A stretch of DNA of 64,000 bases, taken from assembly GCA_022605405.1 (NCBI GenBank), contig JABYQQ010000007.1, positions 1,364,001-1,428,000 on the forward strand. Direction: 5' to 3'. The first letter of the stretch is position 1. The number at the start of each line of letters is the position of its first letter. Origin of the DNA: Earliella scabrosa (taxonomy: Eukaryota; Basidiomycota; Agaricomycetes; Polyporales; Polyporaceae). Under the pieces are notes generated by a model. It was not told the origin of the DNA, made no database searches, and saw nothing but the letters and a program-made list of their open reading frames with translations. Position numbers and translations under genes: made by a program. Shown piece by piece: positions 1-11,354 of the stretch.

Positions 1-133
1 CGCATTGCAATATGGATACAAAACGTAGTTATGAGATTGCCTCATGCAGTCGATGACGTGTGGATGGACGTGCAACGGGAATGCATTGCTGGTGACGTAT
101 GCATGCGCATATACAAAAAAGAAACTCACGCAT

Positions 134-838
134 TCAGCTCAAGTACCAGAAGACGAGGTATCCACCGAGGAGACAGAGCAACACCTTGACTTGAGGGTCG
201 AGAGCCTGGAATGCCATGACCGCTCCGCCTGCTCCTGCTCCGCCAGAGCCGGCGTTCGAGGAACCGCCGCCAAGAGTCTGACCCTTGCCGGTGAAGGAAC
301 CCGAAGAACCTCCTGTGCCTGTCGAGTGCCGGCGCAATGCGTCTTCGAGACCACTACGTACCATGTGAGTACCCAGATAACGTTACAATGGCGTAGTTGA
401 GAGAACGTACGCTTTGTTAGCGCCACGAATCCTGTCTACTTCGGACGTTCCTTTCAGAAAGACGAAAGTAGGCCTGTCATATGTGAGAATGGACCAGCTC
501 GGGGCGCGAGAGCACTCACATGGCCGTAACTCTATACTTGCTCGCAACATCCTTCGCTTGGTCGACGTCACACTTGATGAAGTTAACCTTCGGGTATTGC
601 TTCGACAGGGCCTCGAAAGTCGGGGCAATCATATGGCAAGGTCCACACCTTGAGAACGTTAGCACTTTTCCTCCGACCCATGGAATGAAAGTACCAAGTG
701 GCATGAAAGTCAATGACCTACAAGACCGCTCAGGAGCGCCTTCATGGCTGAGGTATGCGTGCTTACCGAAAGCTTGTCCTTCGACTTTGACAAGATGCCA
801 TCGAGCTGGGTGGTGCTGTCGACGTGCGTGATAGACAT
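134..838 (-). CDS. Thioredoxin with C-terminal hydrophobic tail anchor
   Basis: Disulfide reductase of the thioredoxin fold. I see five exons: 838-767, 717-695, 648-520, 473-411 and 353-134. All have GT-AG borders and together make exactly 169 codons (168 residues). The active site WCGPC falls at about residues 32-36 and is split by an intron inside the Trp codon. The usual TAMPTFVFLKG stretch with the cis-Pro follows. After the domain comes a Gly/Ser-rich linker and a hydrophobic tail (about residues 141-165, with VKVLLCLLGGYLVFW) ending three residues before the stop. This looks like a tail anchor and is not part of ordinary cytosolic thioredoxin. An in-frame upstream ATG at 916 would add 26 residues rich in Arg, Leu and Ser, like a mitochondrial presequence. 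The gene is divergent from histone H4, with about 255-330 bp between starts. Family assignment is certain; the membrane location is inferred. Confidence 0.9.
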
Positions 839-1171
839 GGCTCTTGAGAGAATTGTGGACTGACGAGGAAGCTGGCGAGGAATGAGAGCAGGACGAGTGA
901 GAGTACGCAGGAGCATCGCGACCTGTTTCCGCGAGGGACTCGGACTTCGGTGCTCACGCAGTCGTGTCTCACACCGGCGTCTGTGTGACGCATTGACACG
1001 CGGCACGTGATGAGGCCAAACAAGTGCAAACGCGCGGGGTTTACAGTCAACGGAACGCGTTCGACGCGACTTGTTCTGCAACCACCACCTTCTGTCCTCT
1101 GAGCCACCGTCTCTGCGGCGCACCACCACCACACCTTCTACACTCACCTCTCAACACAACCTCTCTACAAC

Positions 1172-2905
<1,734 letters not shown>

Positions 2906-3062
2906 CCACCTTGCTGTTGTAGTCCAGGCCTTCTGGACCGTGTTCAGACCGTTGACCCCATTTTCTCTCTTACATGCGCTGGCAAGCCTTGCATGATCAC
3001 CTCCCATACGCTCCCTGTAAAGCGGACATTAGCTCGCCCAGCTGGTACCGGCGATAGATAAT

Positions 3063-4936
3063 TCATGAGTTACCGTCGCGAGTCACAAGGCCACTCTCTG
3101 AGGTGACAGACTTAGACAGTTGCAGTTGGACCCTGTCCCAAAGCCTGTCGACAAAGCGGCCATGTAGGACTGCACGGACTGTCTCCTCTTGGTCAGATTG
3201 TAGGATGGGACGTCGCCAGGCCACCAGTTTGCCCTGCGTGTGAGCCGCACAGATATTGCGACTCGTAACTTCGTTGAAGACCTCAATGTAAACGTCACAA
3301 AGTGCACACGGTCGTTTGGAGGTCCCGATATAGGGGATGAGCCCTGCTTCAAGGGTGGGATGCTCGCGGAAGAACATGTCGAGATGAGCGAGAACTGCGC
3401 ACTCGCAGTGGACGAATTGACCCAAGCGCATCTCGGAGGCTGTGTACATTGTGAGCACGTAGAGTGAGAGACAGACACCGACGCACCTGACTCTTTCCCA
3501 CCGCATTCGGGTTCGGGGTTGTCCTGAGCGTTCTTGGAGTTGGACTGAACTGTGTCACCACATGCCGGCCGTAGCCATGAACGTTAACGCTCTGGCATAA
3601 GCGCCTTGATAGCCGCCATCTGTTCTTCGCCCACAGTCCCTCAACAGATTGGCGATGTCCTTCGACACGACTTTGAAACCAGTGTCCTCCTTTGTGGCAG
3701 GTGGGATGCACTCAACCTCGACGGTAGCACCAAAGAAATGGGACAAGGTGTGGGATCCAAGGAGTTGAATGAGATTGTTGAGGTCGCTGTGAATGTACGT
3801 GAGCTTCGCGAGCCAGTGCTTGACGTTAAACGCCTTCTTGGTCTTAATCGCCTTGGACTTGGGGTATTCTGACGTACGTCGCAGTCAGTGGCTCCGATGG
3901 AACGGTGCGCTCAACAGACATCGACATACGACTCATGTACTGATCAAAATATTCTGCCAGTGGGGAGAACTTTTGGGATCGCTCGGCTATCACAAGCAGA
4001 GTCGACCGTAGTTCTGTGAGGTTCAATTCATCGGCGGATGACAACGAACTGGGCAGGATAGAGCGGAGGGCTGGAAGAAGCAAGCTCAAGCCCCGGACCG
4101 CCGACCGTAGATCATCGTCCTGCAACTTCTGGAGGAGGACGCGTTCATCCTGCGTGAGGTGCCCTCGATCGGGCTCTGTACAGCCCAGGATATCGCGCGT
4201 GAGGGTGAGGAACCAGAGATAGCGATCGACCTCGCCGAGTCGCTTGCGTATACGCTTCAAGGAGTAGCGGAGGAGACCGTACTCCAGTTGTAGTAGCTCT
4301 AATTCCAAGCTGTCCGAAGTGGTAGGCGCGATTACCGCGGGTAGCCCAAGCGACGGAGACTTGTTGGAGTTCAACTTCTTTGCCTCCCTATCCGCCTCAT
4401 CGTCCGTGTCGTCGTCCGTGTCGTCATCTGTGTCGTCGTCCGAGTCATCGTCCGAGTCGTCGTCTGAGTCGCCGTTCGTGTCCTCATCTGTGTCCTCGTC
4501 CGTGTCCTCGTCCAGGGCCTCGTCGTGCGACTCCACTGTCTTGTTGGCTTCGGCTTCTTTCTCCGCCTGTCGATCGATAAGATATCCGCGAGCCGCAGAG
4601 AGCTTGCCCAATATGAACTTCAGATGTTCCGGGACGCACTCGGGGACAGAGTCATTCTGCGCAACAAAAAAGAGCAGTCGTGTTTGGGGTGCATCCCGTG
4701 GGCAGTCGAAAAGGACCGAGAGGGCGATTGCTTGCTTCTGCTCCTCACAGACCAATAGTCGGGCGAGGATTCTCGAGGAAAGGGGAGGCGCGTTGTACTA
4801 CTTTCGTTTCCCGCGGGTTCGCCGTTCCCGCGGGCAGTGCCGGTGAAGGGCAATCGTAGGAATTCACGAGGAGCGAAGCAACATAGTCCGGTTCATCAAG
4901 AAGGAGGCTATCGACTGGGATGAACGACGTCGACAT
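3063..4936 (-). CDS. OTT_1508-like cytidine-deaminase-fold protein with acidic repeat
   Basis: A predicted nucleic-acid deaminase of the OTT_1508 type (Pfam-like family expanded in basidiomycetes). The C-terminal part shows both zinc motifs of the deaminase fold: VHCECAVLAHL (HxE) and, after IPYIGTSK, RPCALCDVY (CxxC). A conserved tail with HTQGKLVAWRRP follows. The N-terminal exon begins at the ATG at 4936. The main exon carries a low-complexity acidic run (DED/DDT/DDS repeats) encoded at about 4389-4515. Introns fit at about 4800-4745, 3880-3846, near 3590-3550 and at 3496-3452. One frame change near 3640-3605 is not resolved by a normal-sized intron, so an unusual splice or a frameshift is possible there. 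The substrate is unknown. It lies between the two copies of the local duplication. Confidence 0.78.
4389..4515. repeat. Hexanucleotide-like repeat encoding the acidic tract
   Basis: An imperfect run of tcgtccgtg / tcgtcgtcc units inside the deaminase gene. On the coding strand it specifies alternating Asp/Glu with Thr or Ser. Length variation between strains would be expected. Confidence 0.8.
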
Positions 4937-5049
4937 GGTGAGGAACAGGACAGGAACAGGAGGACGTCGAGTCGAATCGGCGGCAACAAATTTGGACTCC
5001 GAAGCTGCTTAACCGACGATACTTATTAGGTAAGTTCGTCAATCATGGT

Positions 5050-6730
5050 GGATGTTGTATGCTTCGTGCGTCCACAATAGTAAGTATCTCTCCAGTCTAC
5101 CTTATCCTCTTGAGTCGTATTACCCAACCATTATCTTGTTCTTGCGTGCGTGACAGACTTTATCCGTAGTACATATTCAAGCGACGAAGGCGTCATTACA
5201 TTAACACATAACACATAAGTTGGTTCAAAGCAAAGCCACTGCGGCTTTGACATCATCATCAATGTCGTATCCCCAGACCGGTTTCCAAAGATCCTGCAAA
5301 TCTCTCCTCATGCCTTCGAACGTGGGTCCGCTCGGCCCATGACTATCGTATATGCTCCCCGCACGGTGACTGGCGTCCCACACCGTTTGCGACCTGGGCT
5401 TCCGGACCTCGGAATAGGCATGCAAGACAGCCTGCATCTGGTCAGTTCCCGGTTCAATCATCACATCGCCCTGTCTCACCTCTATATTGTCCAAGTTTGT
5501 CTCAGGTCTTGTCAATAGACGGACGAGAAGCAGCGCGTCCTCGAGTCCCTGTCCCGCGCCCGCTCCCAGGTGCGGCAGCATGCCGTGTGCCTGTCCCGAT
5601 AACGACATAGTCTCAGCCCAGCTCGGTGCCATCCACATCATGCCAGAATGGTCTGGCCACATACCGCGTCTCCAAGCAAGGCCACACGGCCCCTGGCATA
5701 ACTCCCCAGCGGTGGATGCACGACATGGACCTGCCACCGCATCGTCTTCTCCGGCATGCACCGGAGAAGGGCCGACACGTCCGGGCCCCATCCCTCGAAC
5801 TCCTTCTGGAGTTCCTCGCGCGAGATCTGGTCGACCCACGGCGCGCCCTCCGGAAGGCGGCCGGAGCCAATGGGAACGTCGTAGCGCGCGGAGAACGCCG
5901 CGACGTTAATCTGCGGAGAGAGGCGGTAAGGGAAAGGCAAGAGGCGTCGTCGGCTGCTCGTCCCAGGAGGCATCATGCGACTGCGAACCACTCACGAGCT
6001 CGCCGTTCTTGATCGGAACTACGATGATATGCTGGGAGAGAGCAGGGGGAGAAGGGGAAGGAAGGGGCGCGCCAAGCTCGTCAACAGCTCTCTCGCTCAC
6101 GCCGCAGGGTTCTGCATTCTGTTCGCTCACCTTGCCGGGCCCAACGAAGCACGCTGGGCGGTCGGTCAGCACCGTGCTGAAGCCGGCGGCTTTGAGGGGC
6201 GCGTGAGGGATCAGGCCGCGGTACGCGGTGGTGTTGCTGAATGCAATTCCGCCGAGCCCTAGGCTCGTGTCGCCGACGACGAAGCCGCGCACCGCGCTCT
6301 TGATCCCGTCCGCGCCGAGCACGACGTCCGCCTCGTGCATGCTCCCGTCCGCGAAATGCACGACGAGGCGCCCCGGGCGGGTTGCGTGCTCGGAGACGGA
6401 GGTGCAGCGCTTGTTGAAGTGCGTCTGATTCGGGTCCACCAGGTCCACGAGCGCGTCGAGGAAGGTCGCCCTGTGGGATTCGGGGTTAGGGTGCGGGGTA
6501 CGAGACGGATGAAGAGGGTGCGCGTCCACAACCAGACGAAGAAATGGGAAGCGGTCATGCAGGCCACCAGGAAGCGAAAGTGGGCTGGCCGCCAGAGGGG
6601 AACTCTCACCGGTGCATGGTGATGCTCGCGTCTTCCGGTGCGGGCGGGTACTGCGAAGCCATGAACGGGTATGTGAGCGCGAGCGCAGCGGGTTATGCCA
6701 TGGGCTCGGGTCAGAGACAAGAGCTCGACG
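5050..6730. repeat. Segmental duplication, copy B (intact monooxygenase copy)
   Basis: This is the partner of 1690-2905. The first about 120 nt repeat the H4 3' flank although no H4 gene is here, showing that the duplicated block included histone downstream DNA. The rest is the intact monooxygenase gene. Confidence 0.82.
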
Positions 6731-7146
6731 CACGTCGTAGATCAACTTGTGCTCTCCCACTGCACCCGAGTAGAACAGGAAGCCCTTCGAGCTGAGCGAC
6801 CCTGGTGGGAGCTTCTGGAGTACGGCATCGAGGAGCCCCAGTGCCTGCAGGGTCCGCACGGCGTTAGGTCCTGCGTGGTGATCAGCCTTCCCGGCATGTC
6901 CATGTCGGCCTCGAAGGGCGAGCAATGTGGTACGGACCTATTCCAATGCTGGCCCCGACTTCGCTGAAGGCTGCCTAGGAGCTTGGCGTGAGCGATGACG
7001 GACGCCGTAATGCACGCTGGGACACATACCGCCGCTTCGAAAACTTCGGCCGGTACGCCTGCCGTCTGCAGTGCGACCGCACATGCCAGACCGCATACAC
7101 CTCCCCCGACGATAGCTACCTCAAAGTTCTTTGACGTTTGAGACAT
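5225..7146 (-). CDS. FAD-dependent monooxygenase, salicylate-hydroxylase-like (paralogue 1)
   Basis: A flavoprotein hydroxylase of the PF01494 type, expected to use NAD(P)H and O2 on aromatic or related substrates; the substrate cannot be read from sequence. The first exon has the dinucleotide-binding motif VAIVGGGVCGLACAVAL. Then come GASIGIGPNAVRTL, RATFLDALVDLV, the DG motif region (DVVLGADGIKSAVR), and the FAD-ribityl GD motif GRVALLGDA followed by HGMLPHLGAGAGQGLEDA. At least eight exons join with consistent phases from the ATG at 7146 to the TGA at 5225, so the gene looks intact. No signal peptide is seen. It is followed in tandem by paralogue 2, and a broken copy lies at 1875-2905. Confidence 0.92.
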
Positions 7147-7638
7147 GGCGATCGACCGATGTTGTTGGCAACACCGAGCTGTGCGAGGTTTAAGTACGCC
7201 CGCGAACTACTAGTACAGCCTACTACACACCAATTGCAATGCCGTGAACGTGTCCTTCATCGCCACTGATCGCGTGTATGTATTGATGTTTGACGTCGGA
7301 TCGATCTTGAGGTGCTTGACAGTTACCCGCTGAGTGAAGTGCAGGGATGCCGAAGCGCGACGTCAGTTGTTCTGCAAGTCCTGCCGCTCCGGCCGAGCAT
7401 GTGATAGCCGCCTTCGTAATCTCTATCACCGGTTGTTGTGCCTCAACGAGTATCCAGAGTATGCATGGCGCGCGAGCCCGAGCTTGACAGTGTGCGAGCA
7501 GCTATCCTTGTTCCGAGCGCATGAGCAACGGGATACGCGTTCGACAAATCGCGTGCGCGAAAGGTCAGCTTGACCCTCTATCGTACATACATACACTGCT
7601 GCATTCATCCTTACGTGTCCACGCTCGTCCGCCCGCTC
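7147..7638. other. Intergenic, between tandem monooxygenases
   Basis: It holds the promoter of paralogue 1 and the 3' end region of paralogue 2. I see no gene or repeat in it. Confidence 0.6.
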
Positions 7639-9439
7639 TCAGCGCTGCCCGAACGTGCCGTTCTCGGCAAGAATCTGCACTGCGGACTGGATGTCGCCGT
7701 CGAGGTCGTAGTGCCAGATGGGGTCCATCATGTCGCGCAGATCCTCCGCCAGACCCTCGGGCGTAGGGCCATGCGGACCGTGGTGCTCGTAGATGCACCC
7801 CGCACGATGGCTGAGCTCCCAGACCGCCTGGGCCCTCGGCCGCCGGACTTGCGAGTAGGCTTGTAGAACGGCCTGAGGAACGCGATCGTGCCAAGAGAGA
7901 AGCAAGGGAGGAGGTGAGCAGACGATGACGACAGATGGCAGGTACGCTATTCGCTGACCTCGATGTTATCGTTGTTGACGTCCGGGTTCGCGAAGAGGCG
8001 CATGAGAAGGAGGCCGTCCTCGAGCCCTTGTCCTGCGCCTGCGCCGAGGTGTGGCATCATACCGTGGGCCTGCGAGAGCGGATAAGCCTTGTATGACCGA
8101 ACTCAACTTTCGGTGCGGGTGCGTTGGGACGTACCGCATCTCCGAGCAGAGCGACGCGCCCTCTGGCGAAGCTGTCGAGCGGGGGGTGCACGACGTGCAT
8201 ATACCAGCGCATCGGGTTCTCTGGCATGAATTGCATGAGGGTGGTGACGTCAGAACCCCATCCCTCGAACTCTTTCTGCAGGTCTGTTCGGGACACCGTG
8301 TCAGACCACGGTGTTCCGTCGGGCAAACTCTGCGATCCCAGGGAAATGTCGTAGTTCGTCGATGACGCCGCGACCACAACCTAAGTTGGCGAAACGGAGA
8401 TCCTCGTCAATTATAGAAAGTCTGGACGCCACGAGAGCGAAAACGTACGGTATCTCTAGGCTGTATGTAGAACGCGACGACATGCTATCACGTTCCGCCG
8501 AGTCAAAATGACCTGCCAAGACAGCTGTACCTTTTCCCCCACGCACCTTGTTCGGGCCCACGAAGCAGACCGGACGATCGGTAAGGACCGTCTTGAACCC
8601 GGCAGCCTTGATCGCGGAGTACGGGACCATCCCGCGGTAGGTCAGCGAGTTGCTGAACGCCGCTATACTCGCCTTGGCGTGTCCCGCATTTGCACTATTG
8701 AAGATGCAGTCGCGCACGGTGCTCTTGATGCCGTCCGCGCCGATTACAACGTCCGTCTCGTGCGTGCTGCCGTCGGCGAAGTGTATAACCAGCCGATTGG
8801 GGTTTGTGGGAGATGGGGAGATGGAAGCGCAGCGTTTGTCGAAGTGCGTCCGCTGGGGGTCCATGAGAGGGACCAGAGCGTCGAGAAAGACGGAGCTGCG
8901 TGAGAGGGAAAGCCATTTGTCAATAGGGGTCCACTGTGCGCTGCCAAATGTGGAATCACCGCTGCATGCTGACGTTGGAAAGGTTCGGACGAGGAGGATA
9001 CTGTCTCATGGAGGGTGAATCATGTCCCGCTTGCCGTATAGCACCCGCACTCACGTCGTATAGCAGCTCGTGGTCGCCAAGGCCATTGTAGAAGAGGAAG
9101 CCCTTGACGGTGCGACCGACGGGGGGTAACTTTTTGAGGATTGCATCCAGTAAGCCCAGATGGTCGAGTGCTCGTACGGCATTCGGACCTGCGAAGGAAG
9201 ATGAGTATCATTAAGGACCGCAGCCTGAAGGCAGCACACCTAGTCCGATGCCTGCACCAATTGCGCCAAAGGCGGACTACACAGACATGTTGCCTGAGAA
9301 CGACGCTGTATGCGAGAGATTATACCCATACCGCAGCTTCGAAGACGTGCACATCTATGCCGACATTCTGCAAGGCAATCGCGCAAGCGAGTCCGCAGAC
9401 ACCGCCGCCGACAACGGCGACTTCGATCTTCTGTGCCAT
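7639..9439 (-). CDS. FAD-dependent monooxygenase, salicylate-hydroxylase-like (paralogue 2)
   Basis: Same family and exon plan as the neighbour. The start ATG at 9439 opens MAQKIEVAVVGGGVCGLACAI. A 3' exon of this gene carries GMMPHLGAGAGQGLEDGL after GRVALLGDAV. The central exon includes RTHFDKRCAS and DVVIGADGIKSTVRD. The short linker exon reads HVVAFYIQPRDT, which differs strongly from HIIVVPIKNGEL in paralogue 1. It still splices in frame to VVVAASSTNYD, so I judge the gene intact. The C-terminus ends ILAENGTFGQR. The divergence from paralogue 1 points to an older tandem duplication than the one that made the pseudogene, and possibly a different substrate. Confidence 0.88.
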
Positions 9440-9916
9440 GCGAGAATTACACGAGCGGTGAGTTGCTGAGGCCGTCGAAGACAGCGAGGTCGAATGCGCC
9501 TACCCGCCATGCAGGGATCGATGCATGCGCGCTCGACGGTGGGAAGCGGCAAACGTTTGAAGCTTGTTGGACAGCGCCTGCGCCTGCGTCGCGTGATATG
9601 GGTCCTTCCCGATTGGGTATGCGGTGGCTTGTGATCCTAACAGCGACAAACAAGCCTCTCTGTGACGGGGGAGGTAACGTGCGCGAGAGACAGGATCTGT
9701 GCTCGCTGTGCTGTTGGTGCTCTGAGTCCGGCTGTGTCTGTCGTGCTCCCGCGCAAGATGTCGCTGATGCTCGCTGCCCTGCCCAGCACTCCGCCCGTGC
9801 AACTCGTCACGTGTAGCGTCGCTGCCCACACCGCCATGTTCGCAGCTCCCACCGTATCTACCTCGTATCTGCCCCGCCAGCCTCTCCCTCGTCTTCCCGA
9901 CATCTGAAGCCCCGCC
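9440..9916. promoter_or_regulatory. Divergent promoter region, monooxygenase 2 / kelch protein
   Basis: About 480 bp between two divergent starts. No distinct box stands out by eye. Confidence 0.4.
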
Positions 9917-11182
9917 ATGCCGCAAGCCCACTGGTTCTCGCTCTCGAAGACCCCCTTCCTCGCCCGCTCTTCCCACTGTATCGCCGCTACCGAGGCCGGC
10001 GTCCTCATCGTCTACGGCGGAGAGCTCAAGCCGCGCACTCCCATCGATGCCGGCCTCCGACAGGACGGGACCGCCAAGGCCTCCTTGCACGTCTTCGATT
10101 TGTCCAAAAGCCTCCTCTCGCAGGGATGGCGCGTGCTCTCGCCGGACACGAAAACCATTTCCGGAGACCCGGACAAGGCAATCCCCGAACCGCGCGTCGG
10201 CGCAGCGACTGTATGGACCGAAGGCGCACTGTACCTGTGGGGTGGGCGAGGCGGCACGGACATGGCTCCCCTGGACCCGTACCAGACAGGTGTGTGGAAG
10301 GCCCTCATCGATCTCGGCAAGGGCGCGCCGCAGTCGGTGCGCTGGGAGAGGATAACGGCGGCGAACGAGGACGAAGCCCCGGCGCCGAGAAGCTACCATA
10401 CTGCTGTCGCGCATGGCGTACGTGTCTCCATCTCGCAGTCGAGAACGGGAGCGCACTCACGCTCGCGCTCTGCAGGATCGCATCTATGTGCACGCCGGGT
10501 GTCCCGAGACAGGGCGGCTCAGCACGCTGCATGCGTTCGACGTCAAGGGCCTCCGATGGAAGACCCTCGCGCCCGCCCCAGACCCTGGGCGCGGCGGGAC
10601 TGCGTTGATCGCGACCAAGGTGGCGGGCGAGAAAGACGTCCTCCTACGTTACGGCGGTGTGTATCCATCCATGCATTCCGCCACCGCCGCACTGACGTGG
10701 CTATCCCGCATGCAGGTTTTTGCGGGCACGAGCTCCCCGCCGCGGGCGAGGTAGACATCTACGTCGTCTCCGTCGACAGGTGGGCGACTGTCCAGCCCAC
10801 CGCCGACCCGATACATGGGACGCCTGGAGCCCGCTCCGTGCACGGCTTCACGCCCTTCCAGTCGCCCCTTCCTGAGCTCGCAAACGCTGTCGCCGTTGTT
10901 TATCACGGCGAGCGCGATGCGAGCAGCCAGGGACATGCGGGCGCCGGCACGTTCTGGGACGACGTCTGGCTGCTCTCGAAGGAGCCTGGAGACGACCTTC
11001 TGGCAGGGTGGGCGTGGCAACGGCTCGACGTTATCGGAGACGACCACCTGCCTGAGGGCCGGGGGTGGTTCCCCCCCGTGTCATGGGTGGACTCGAACGG
11101 CGAGACGAAGGTCGTCATGTTCGGAGGTCTGCTGTCGGACAACACGCGCTCGGACGAGCTGTGGGAGCTCGAGATCAACTGA
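9917..11182 (+). CDS. Kelch-repeat beta-propeller protein
   Basis: Three exons with introns of about 64 and 57 nt, in phases 0 and 1. They join the blocks ending AVAHG to DRIYVHAGC and LLRYGG to FCGHELP in frame. Kelch-type signatures recur: VLIVYGGE, GALYLWGGRGG, RIYVHAGC, KDVLLRYGG, KVVMFGGLLSD, each with downstream Trp or Tyr-Asp positions, over about 380 residues. No signal peptide or membrane segment is seen. Such cytosolic propellers bind proteins; some relatives are nitrile-specifier-like, but nothing here shows an enzymatic role. Confidence 0.85.
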   Translation: MPQAHWFSLSKTPFLARSSHCIAATEAGVLIVYGGELKPRTPIDAGLRQDGTAKASLHVFDLSKSLLSQGWRVLSPDTKTISGDPDKAIPEPRVGAATVWTEGALYLWGGRGGTDMAPLDPYQTGVWKALIDLGKGAPQSVRWERITAANEDEAPAPRSYHTAVAHGVRVSISQSRTGAHSRSRSAGSHLCARRVSRDRAAQHAACVRRQGPPMEDPRARPRPWARRDCVDRDQGGGRERRPPTLRRCVSIHAFRHRRTDVAIPHAGFCGHELPAAGEVDIYVVSVDRWATVQPTADPIHGTPGARSVHGFTPFQSPLPELANAVAVVYHGERDASSQGHAGAGTFWDDVWLLSKEPGDDLLAGWAWQRLDVIGDDHLPEGRGWFPPVSWVDSNGETKVVMFGGLLSDNTRSDELWELEIN

Positions 11183-11354
11183 CGTGAGTCGTCGATGGGT
11201 GCGTCGTGTCCGCCATGATTATCCGGAAAACAAACAATGGCCTAGTCGGATCATGGAAAGAAGAAGTTGCATAGCTGCCAGCGATGGTGCTTGAATGTAT
11301 CGACATGCGTATCTTACGGATGTACAGCGGTCAATCTATTTATGCATATCTCTA

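Noticed and set aside
4319..4846. Long plus-strand open frame rich in Ser
   Set aside because: It is the antisense shadow of the Asp-rich repeat of the deaminase gene.
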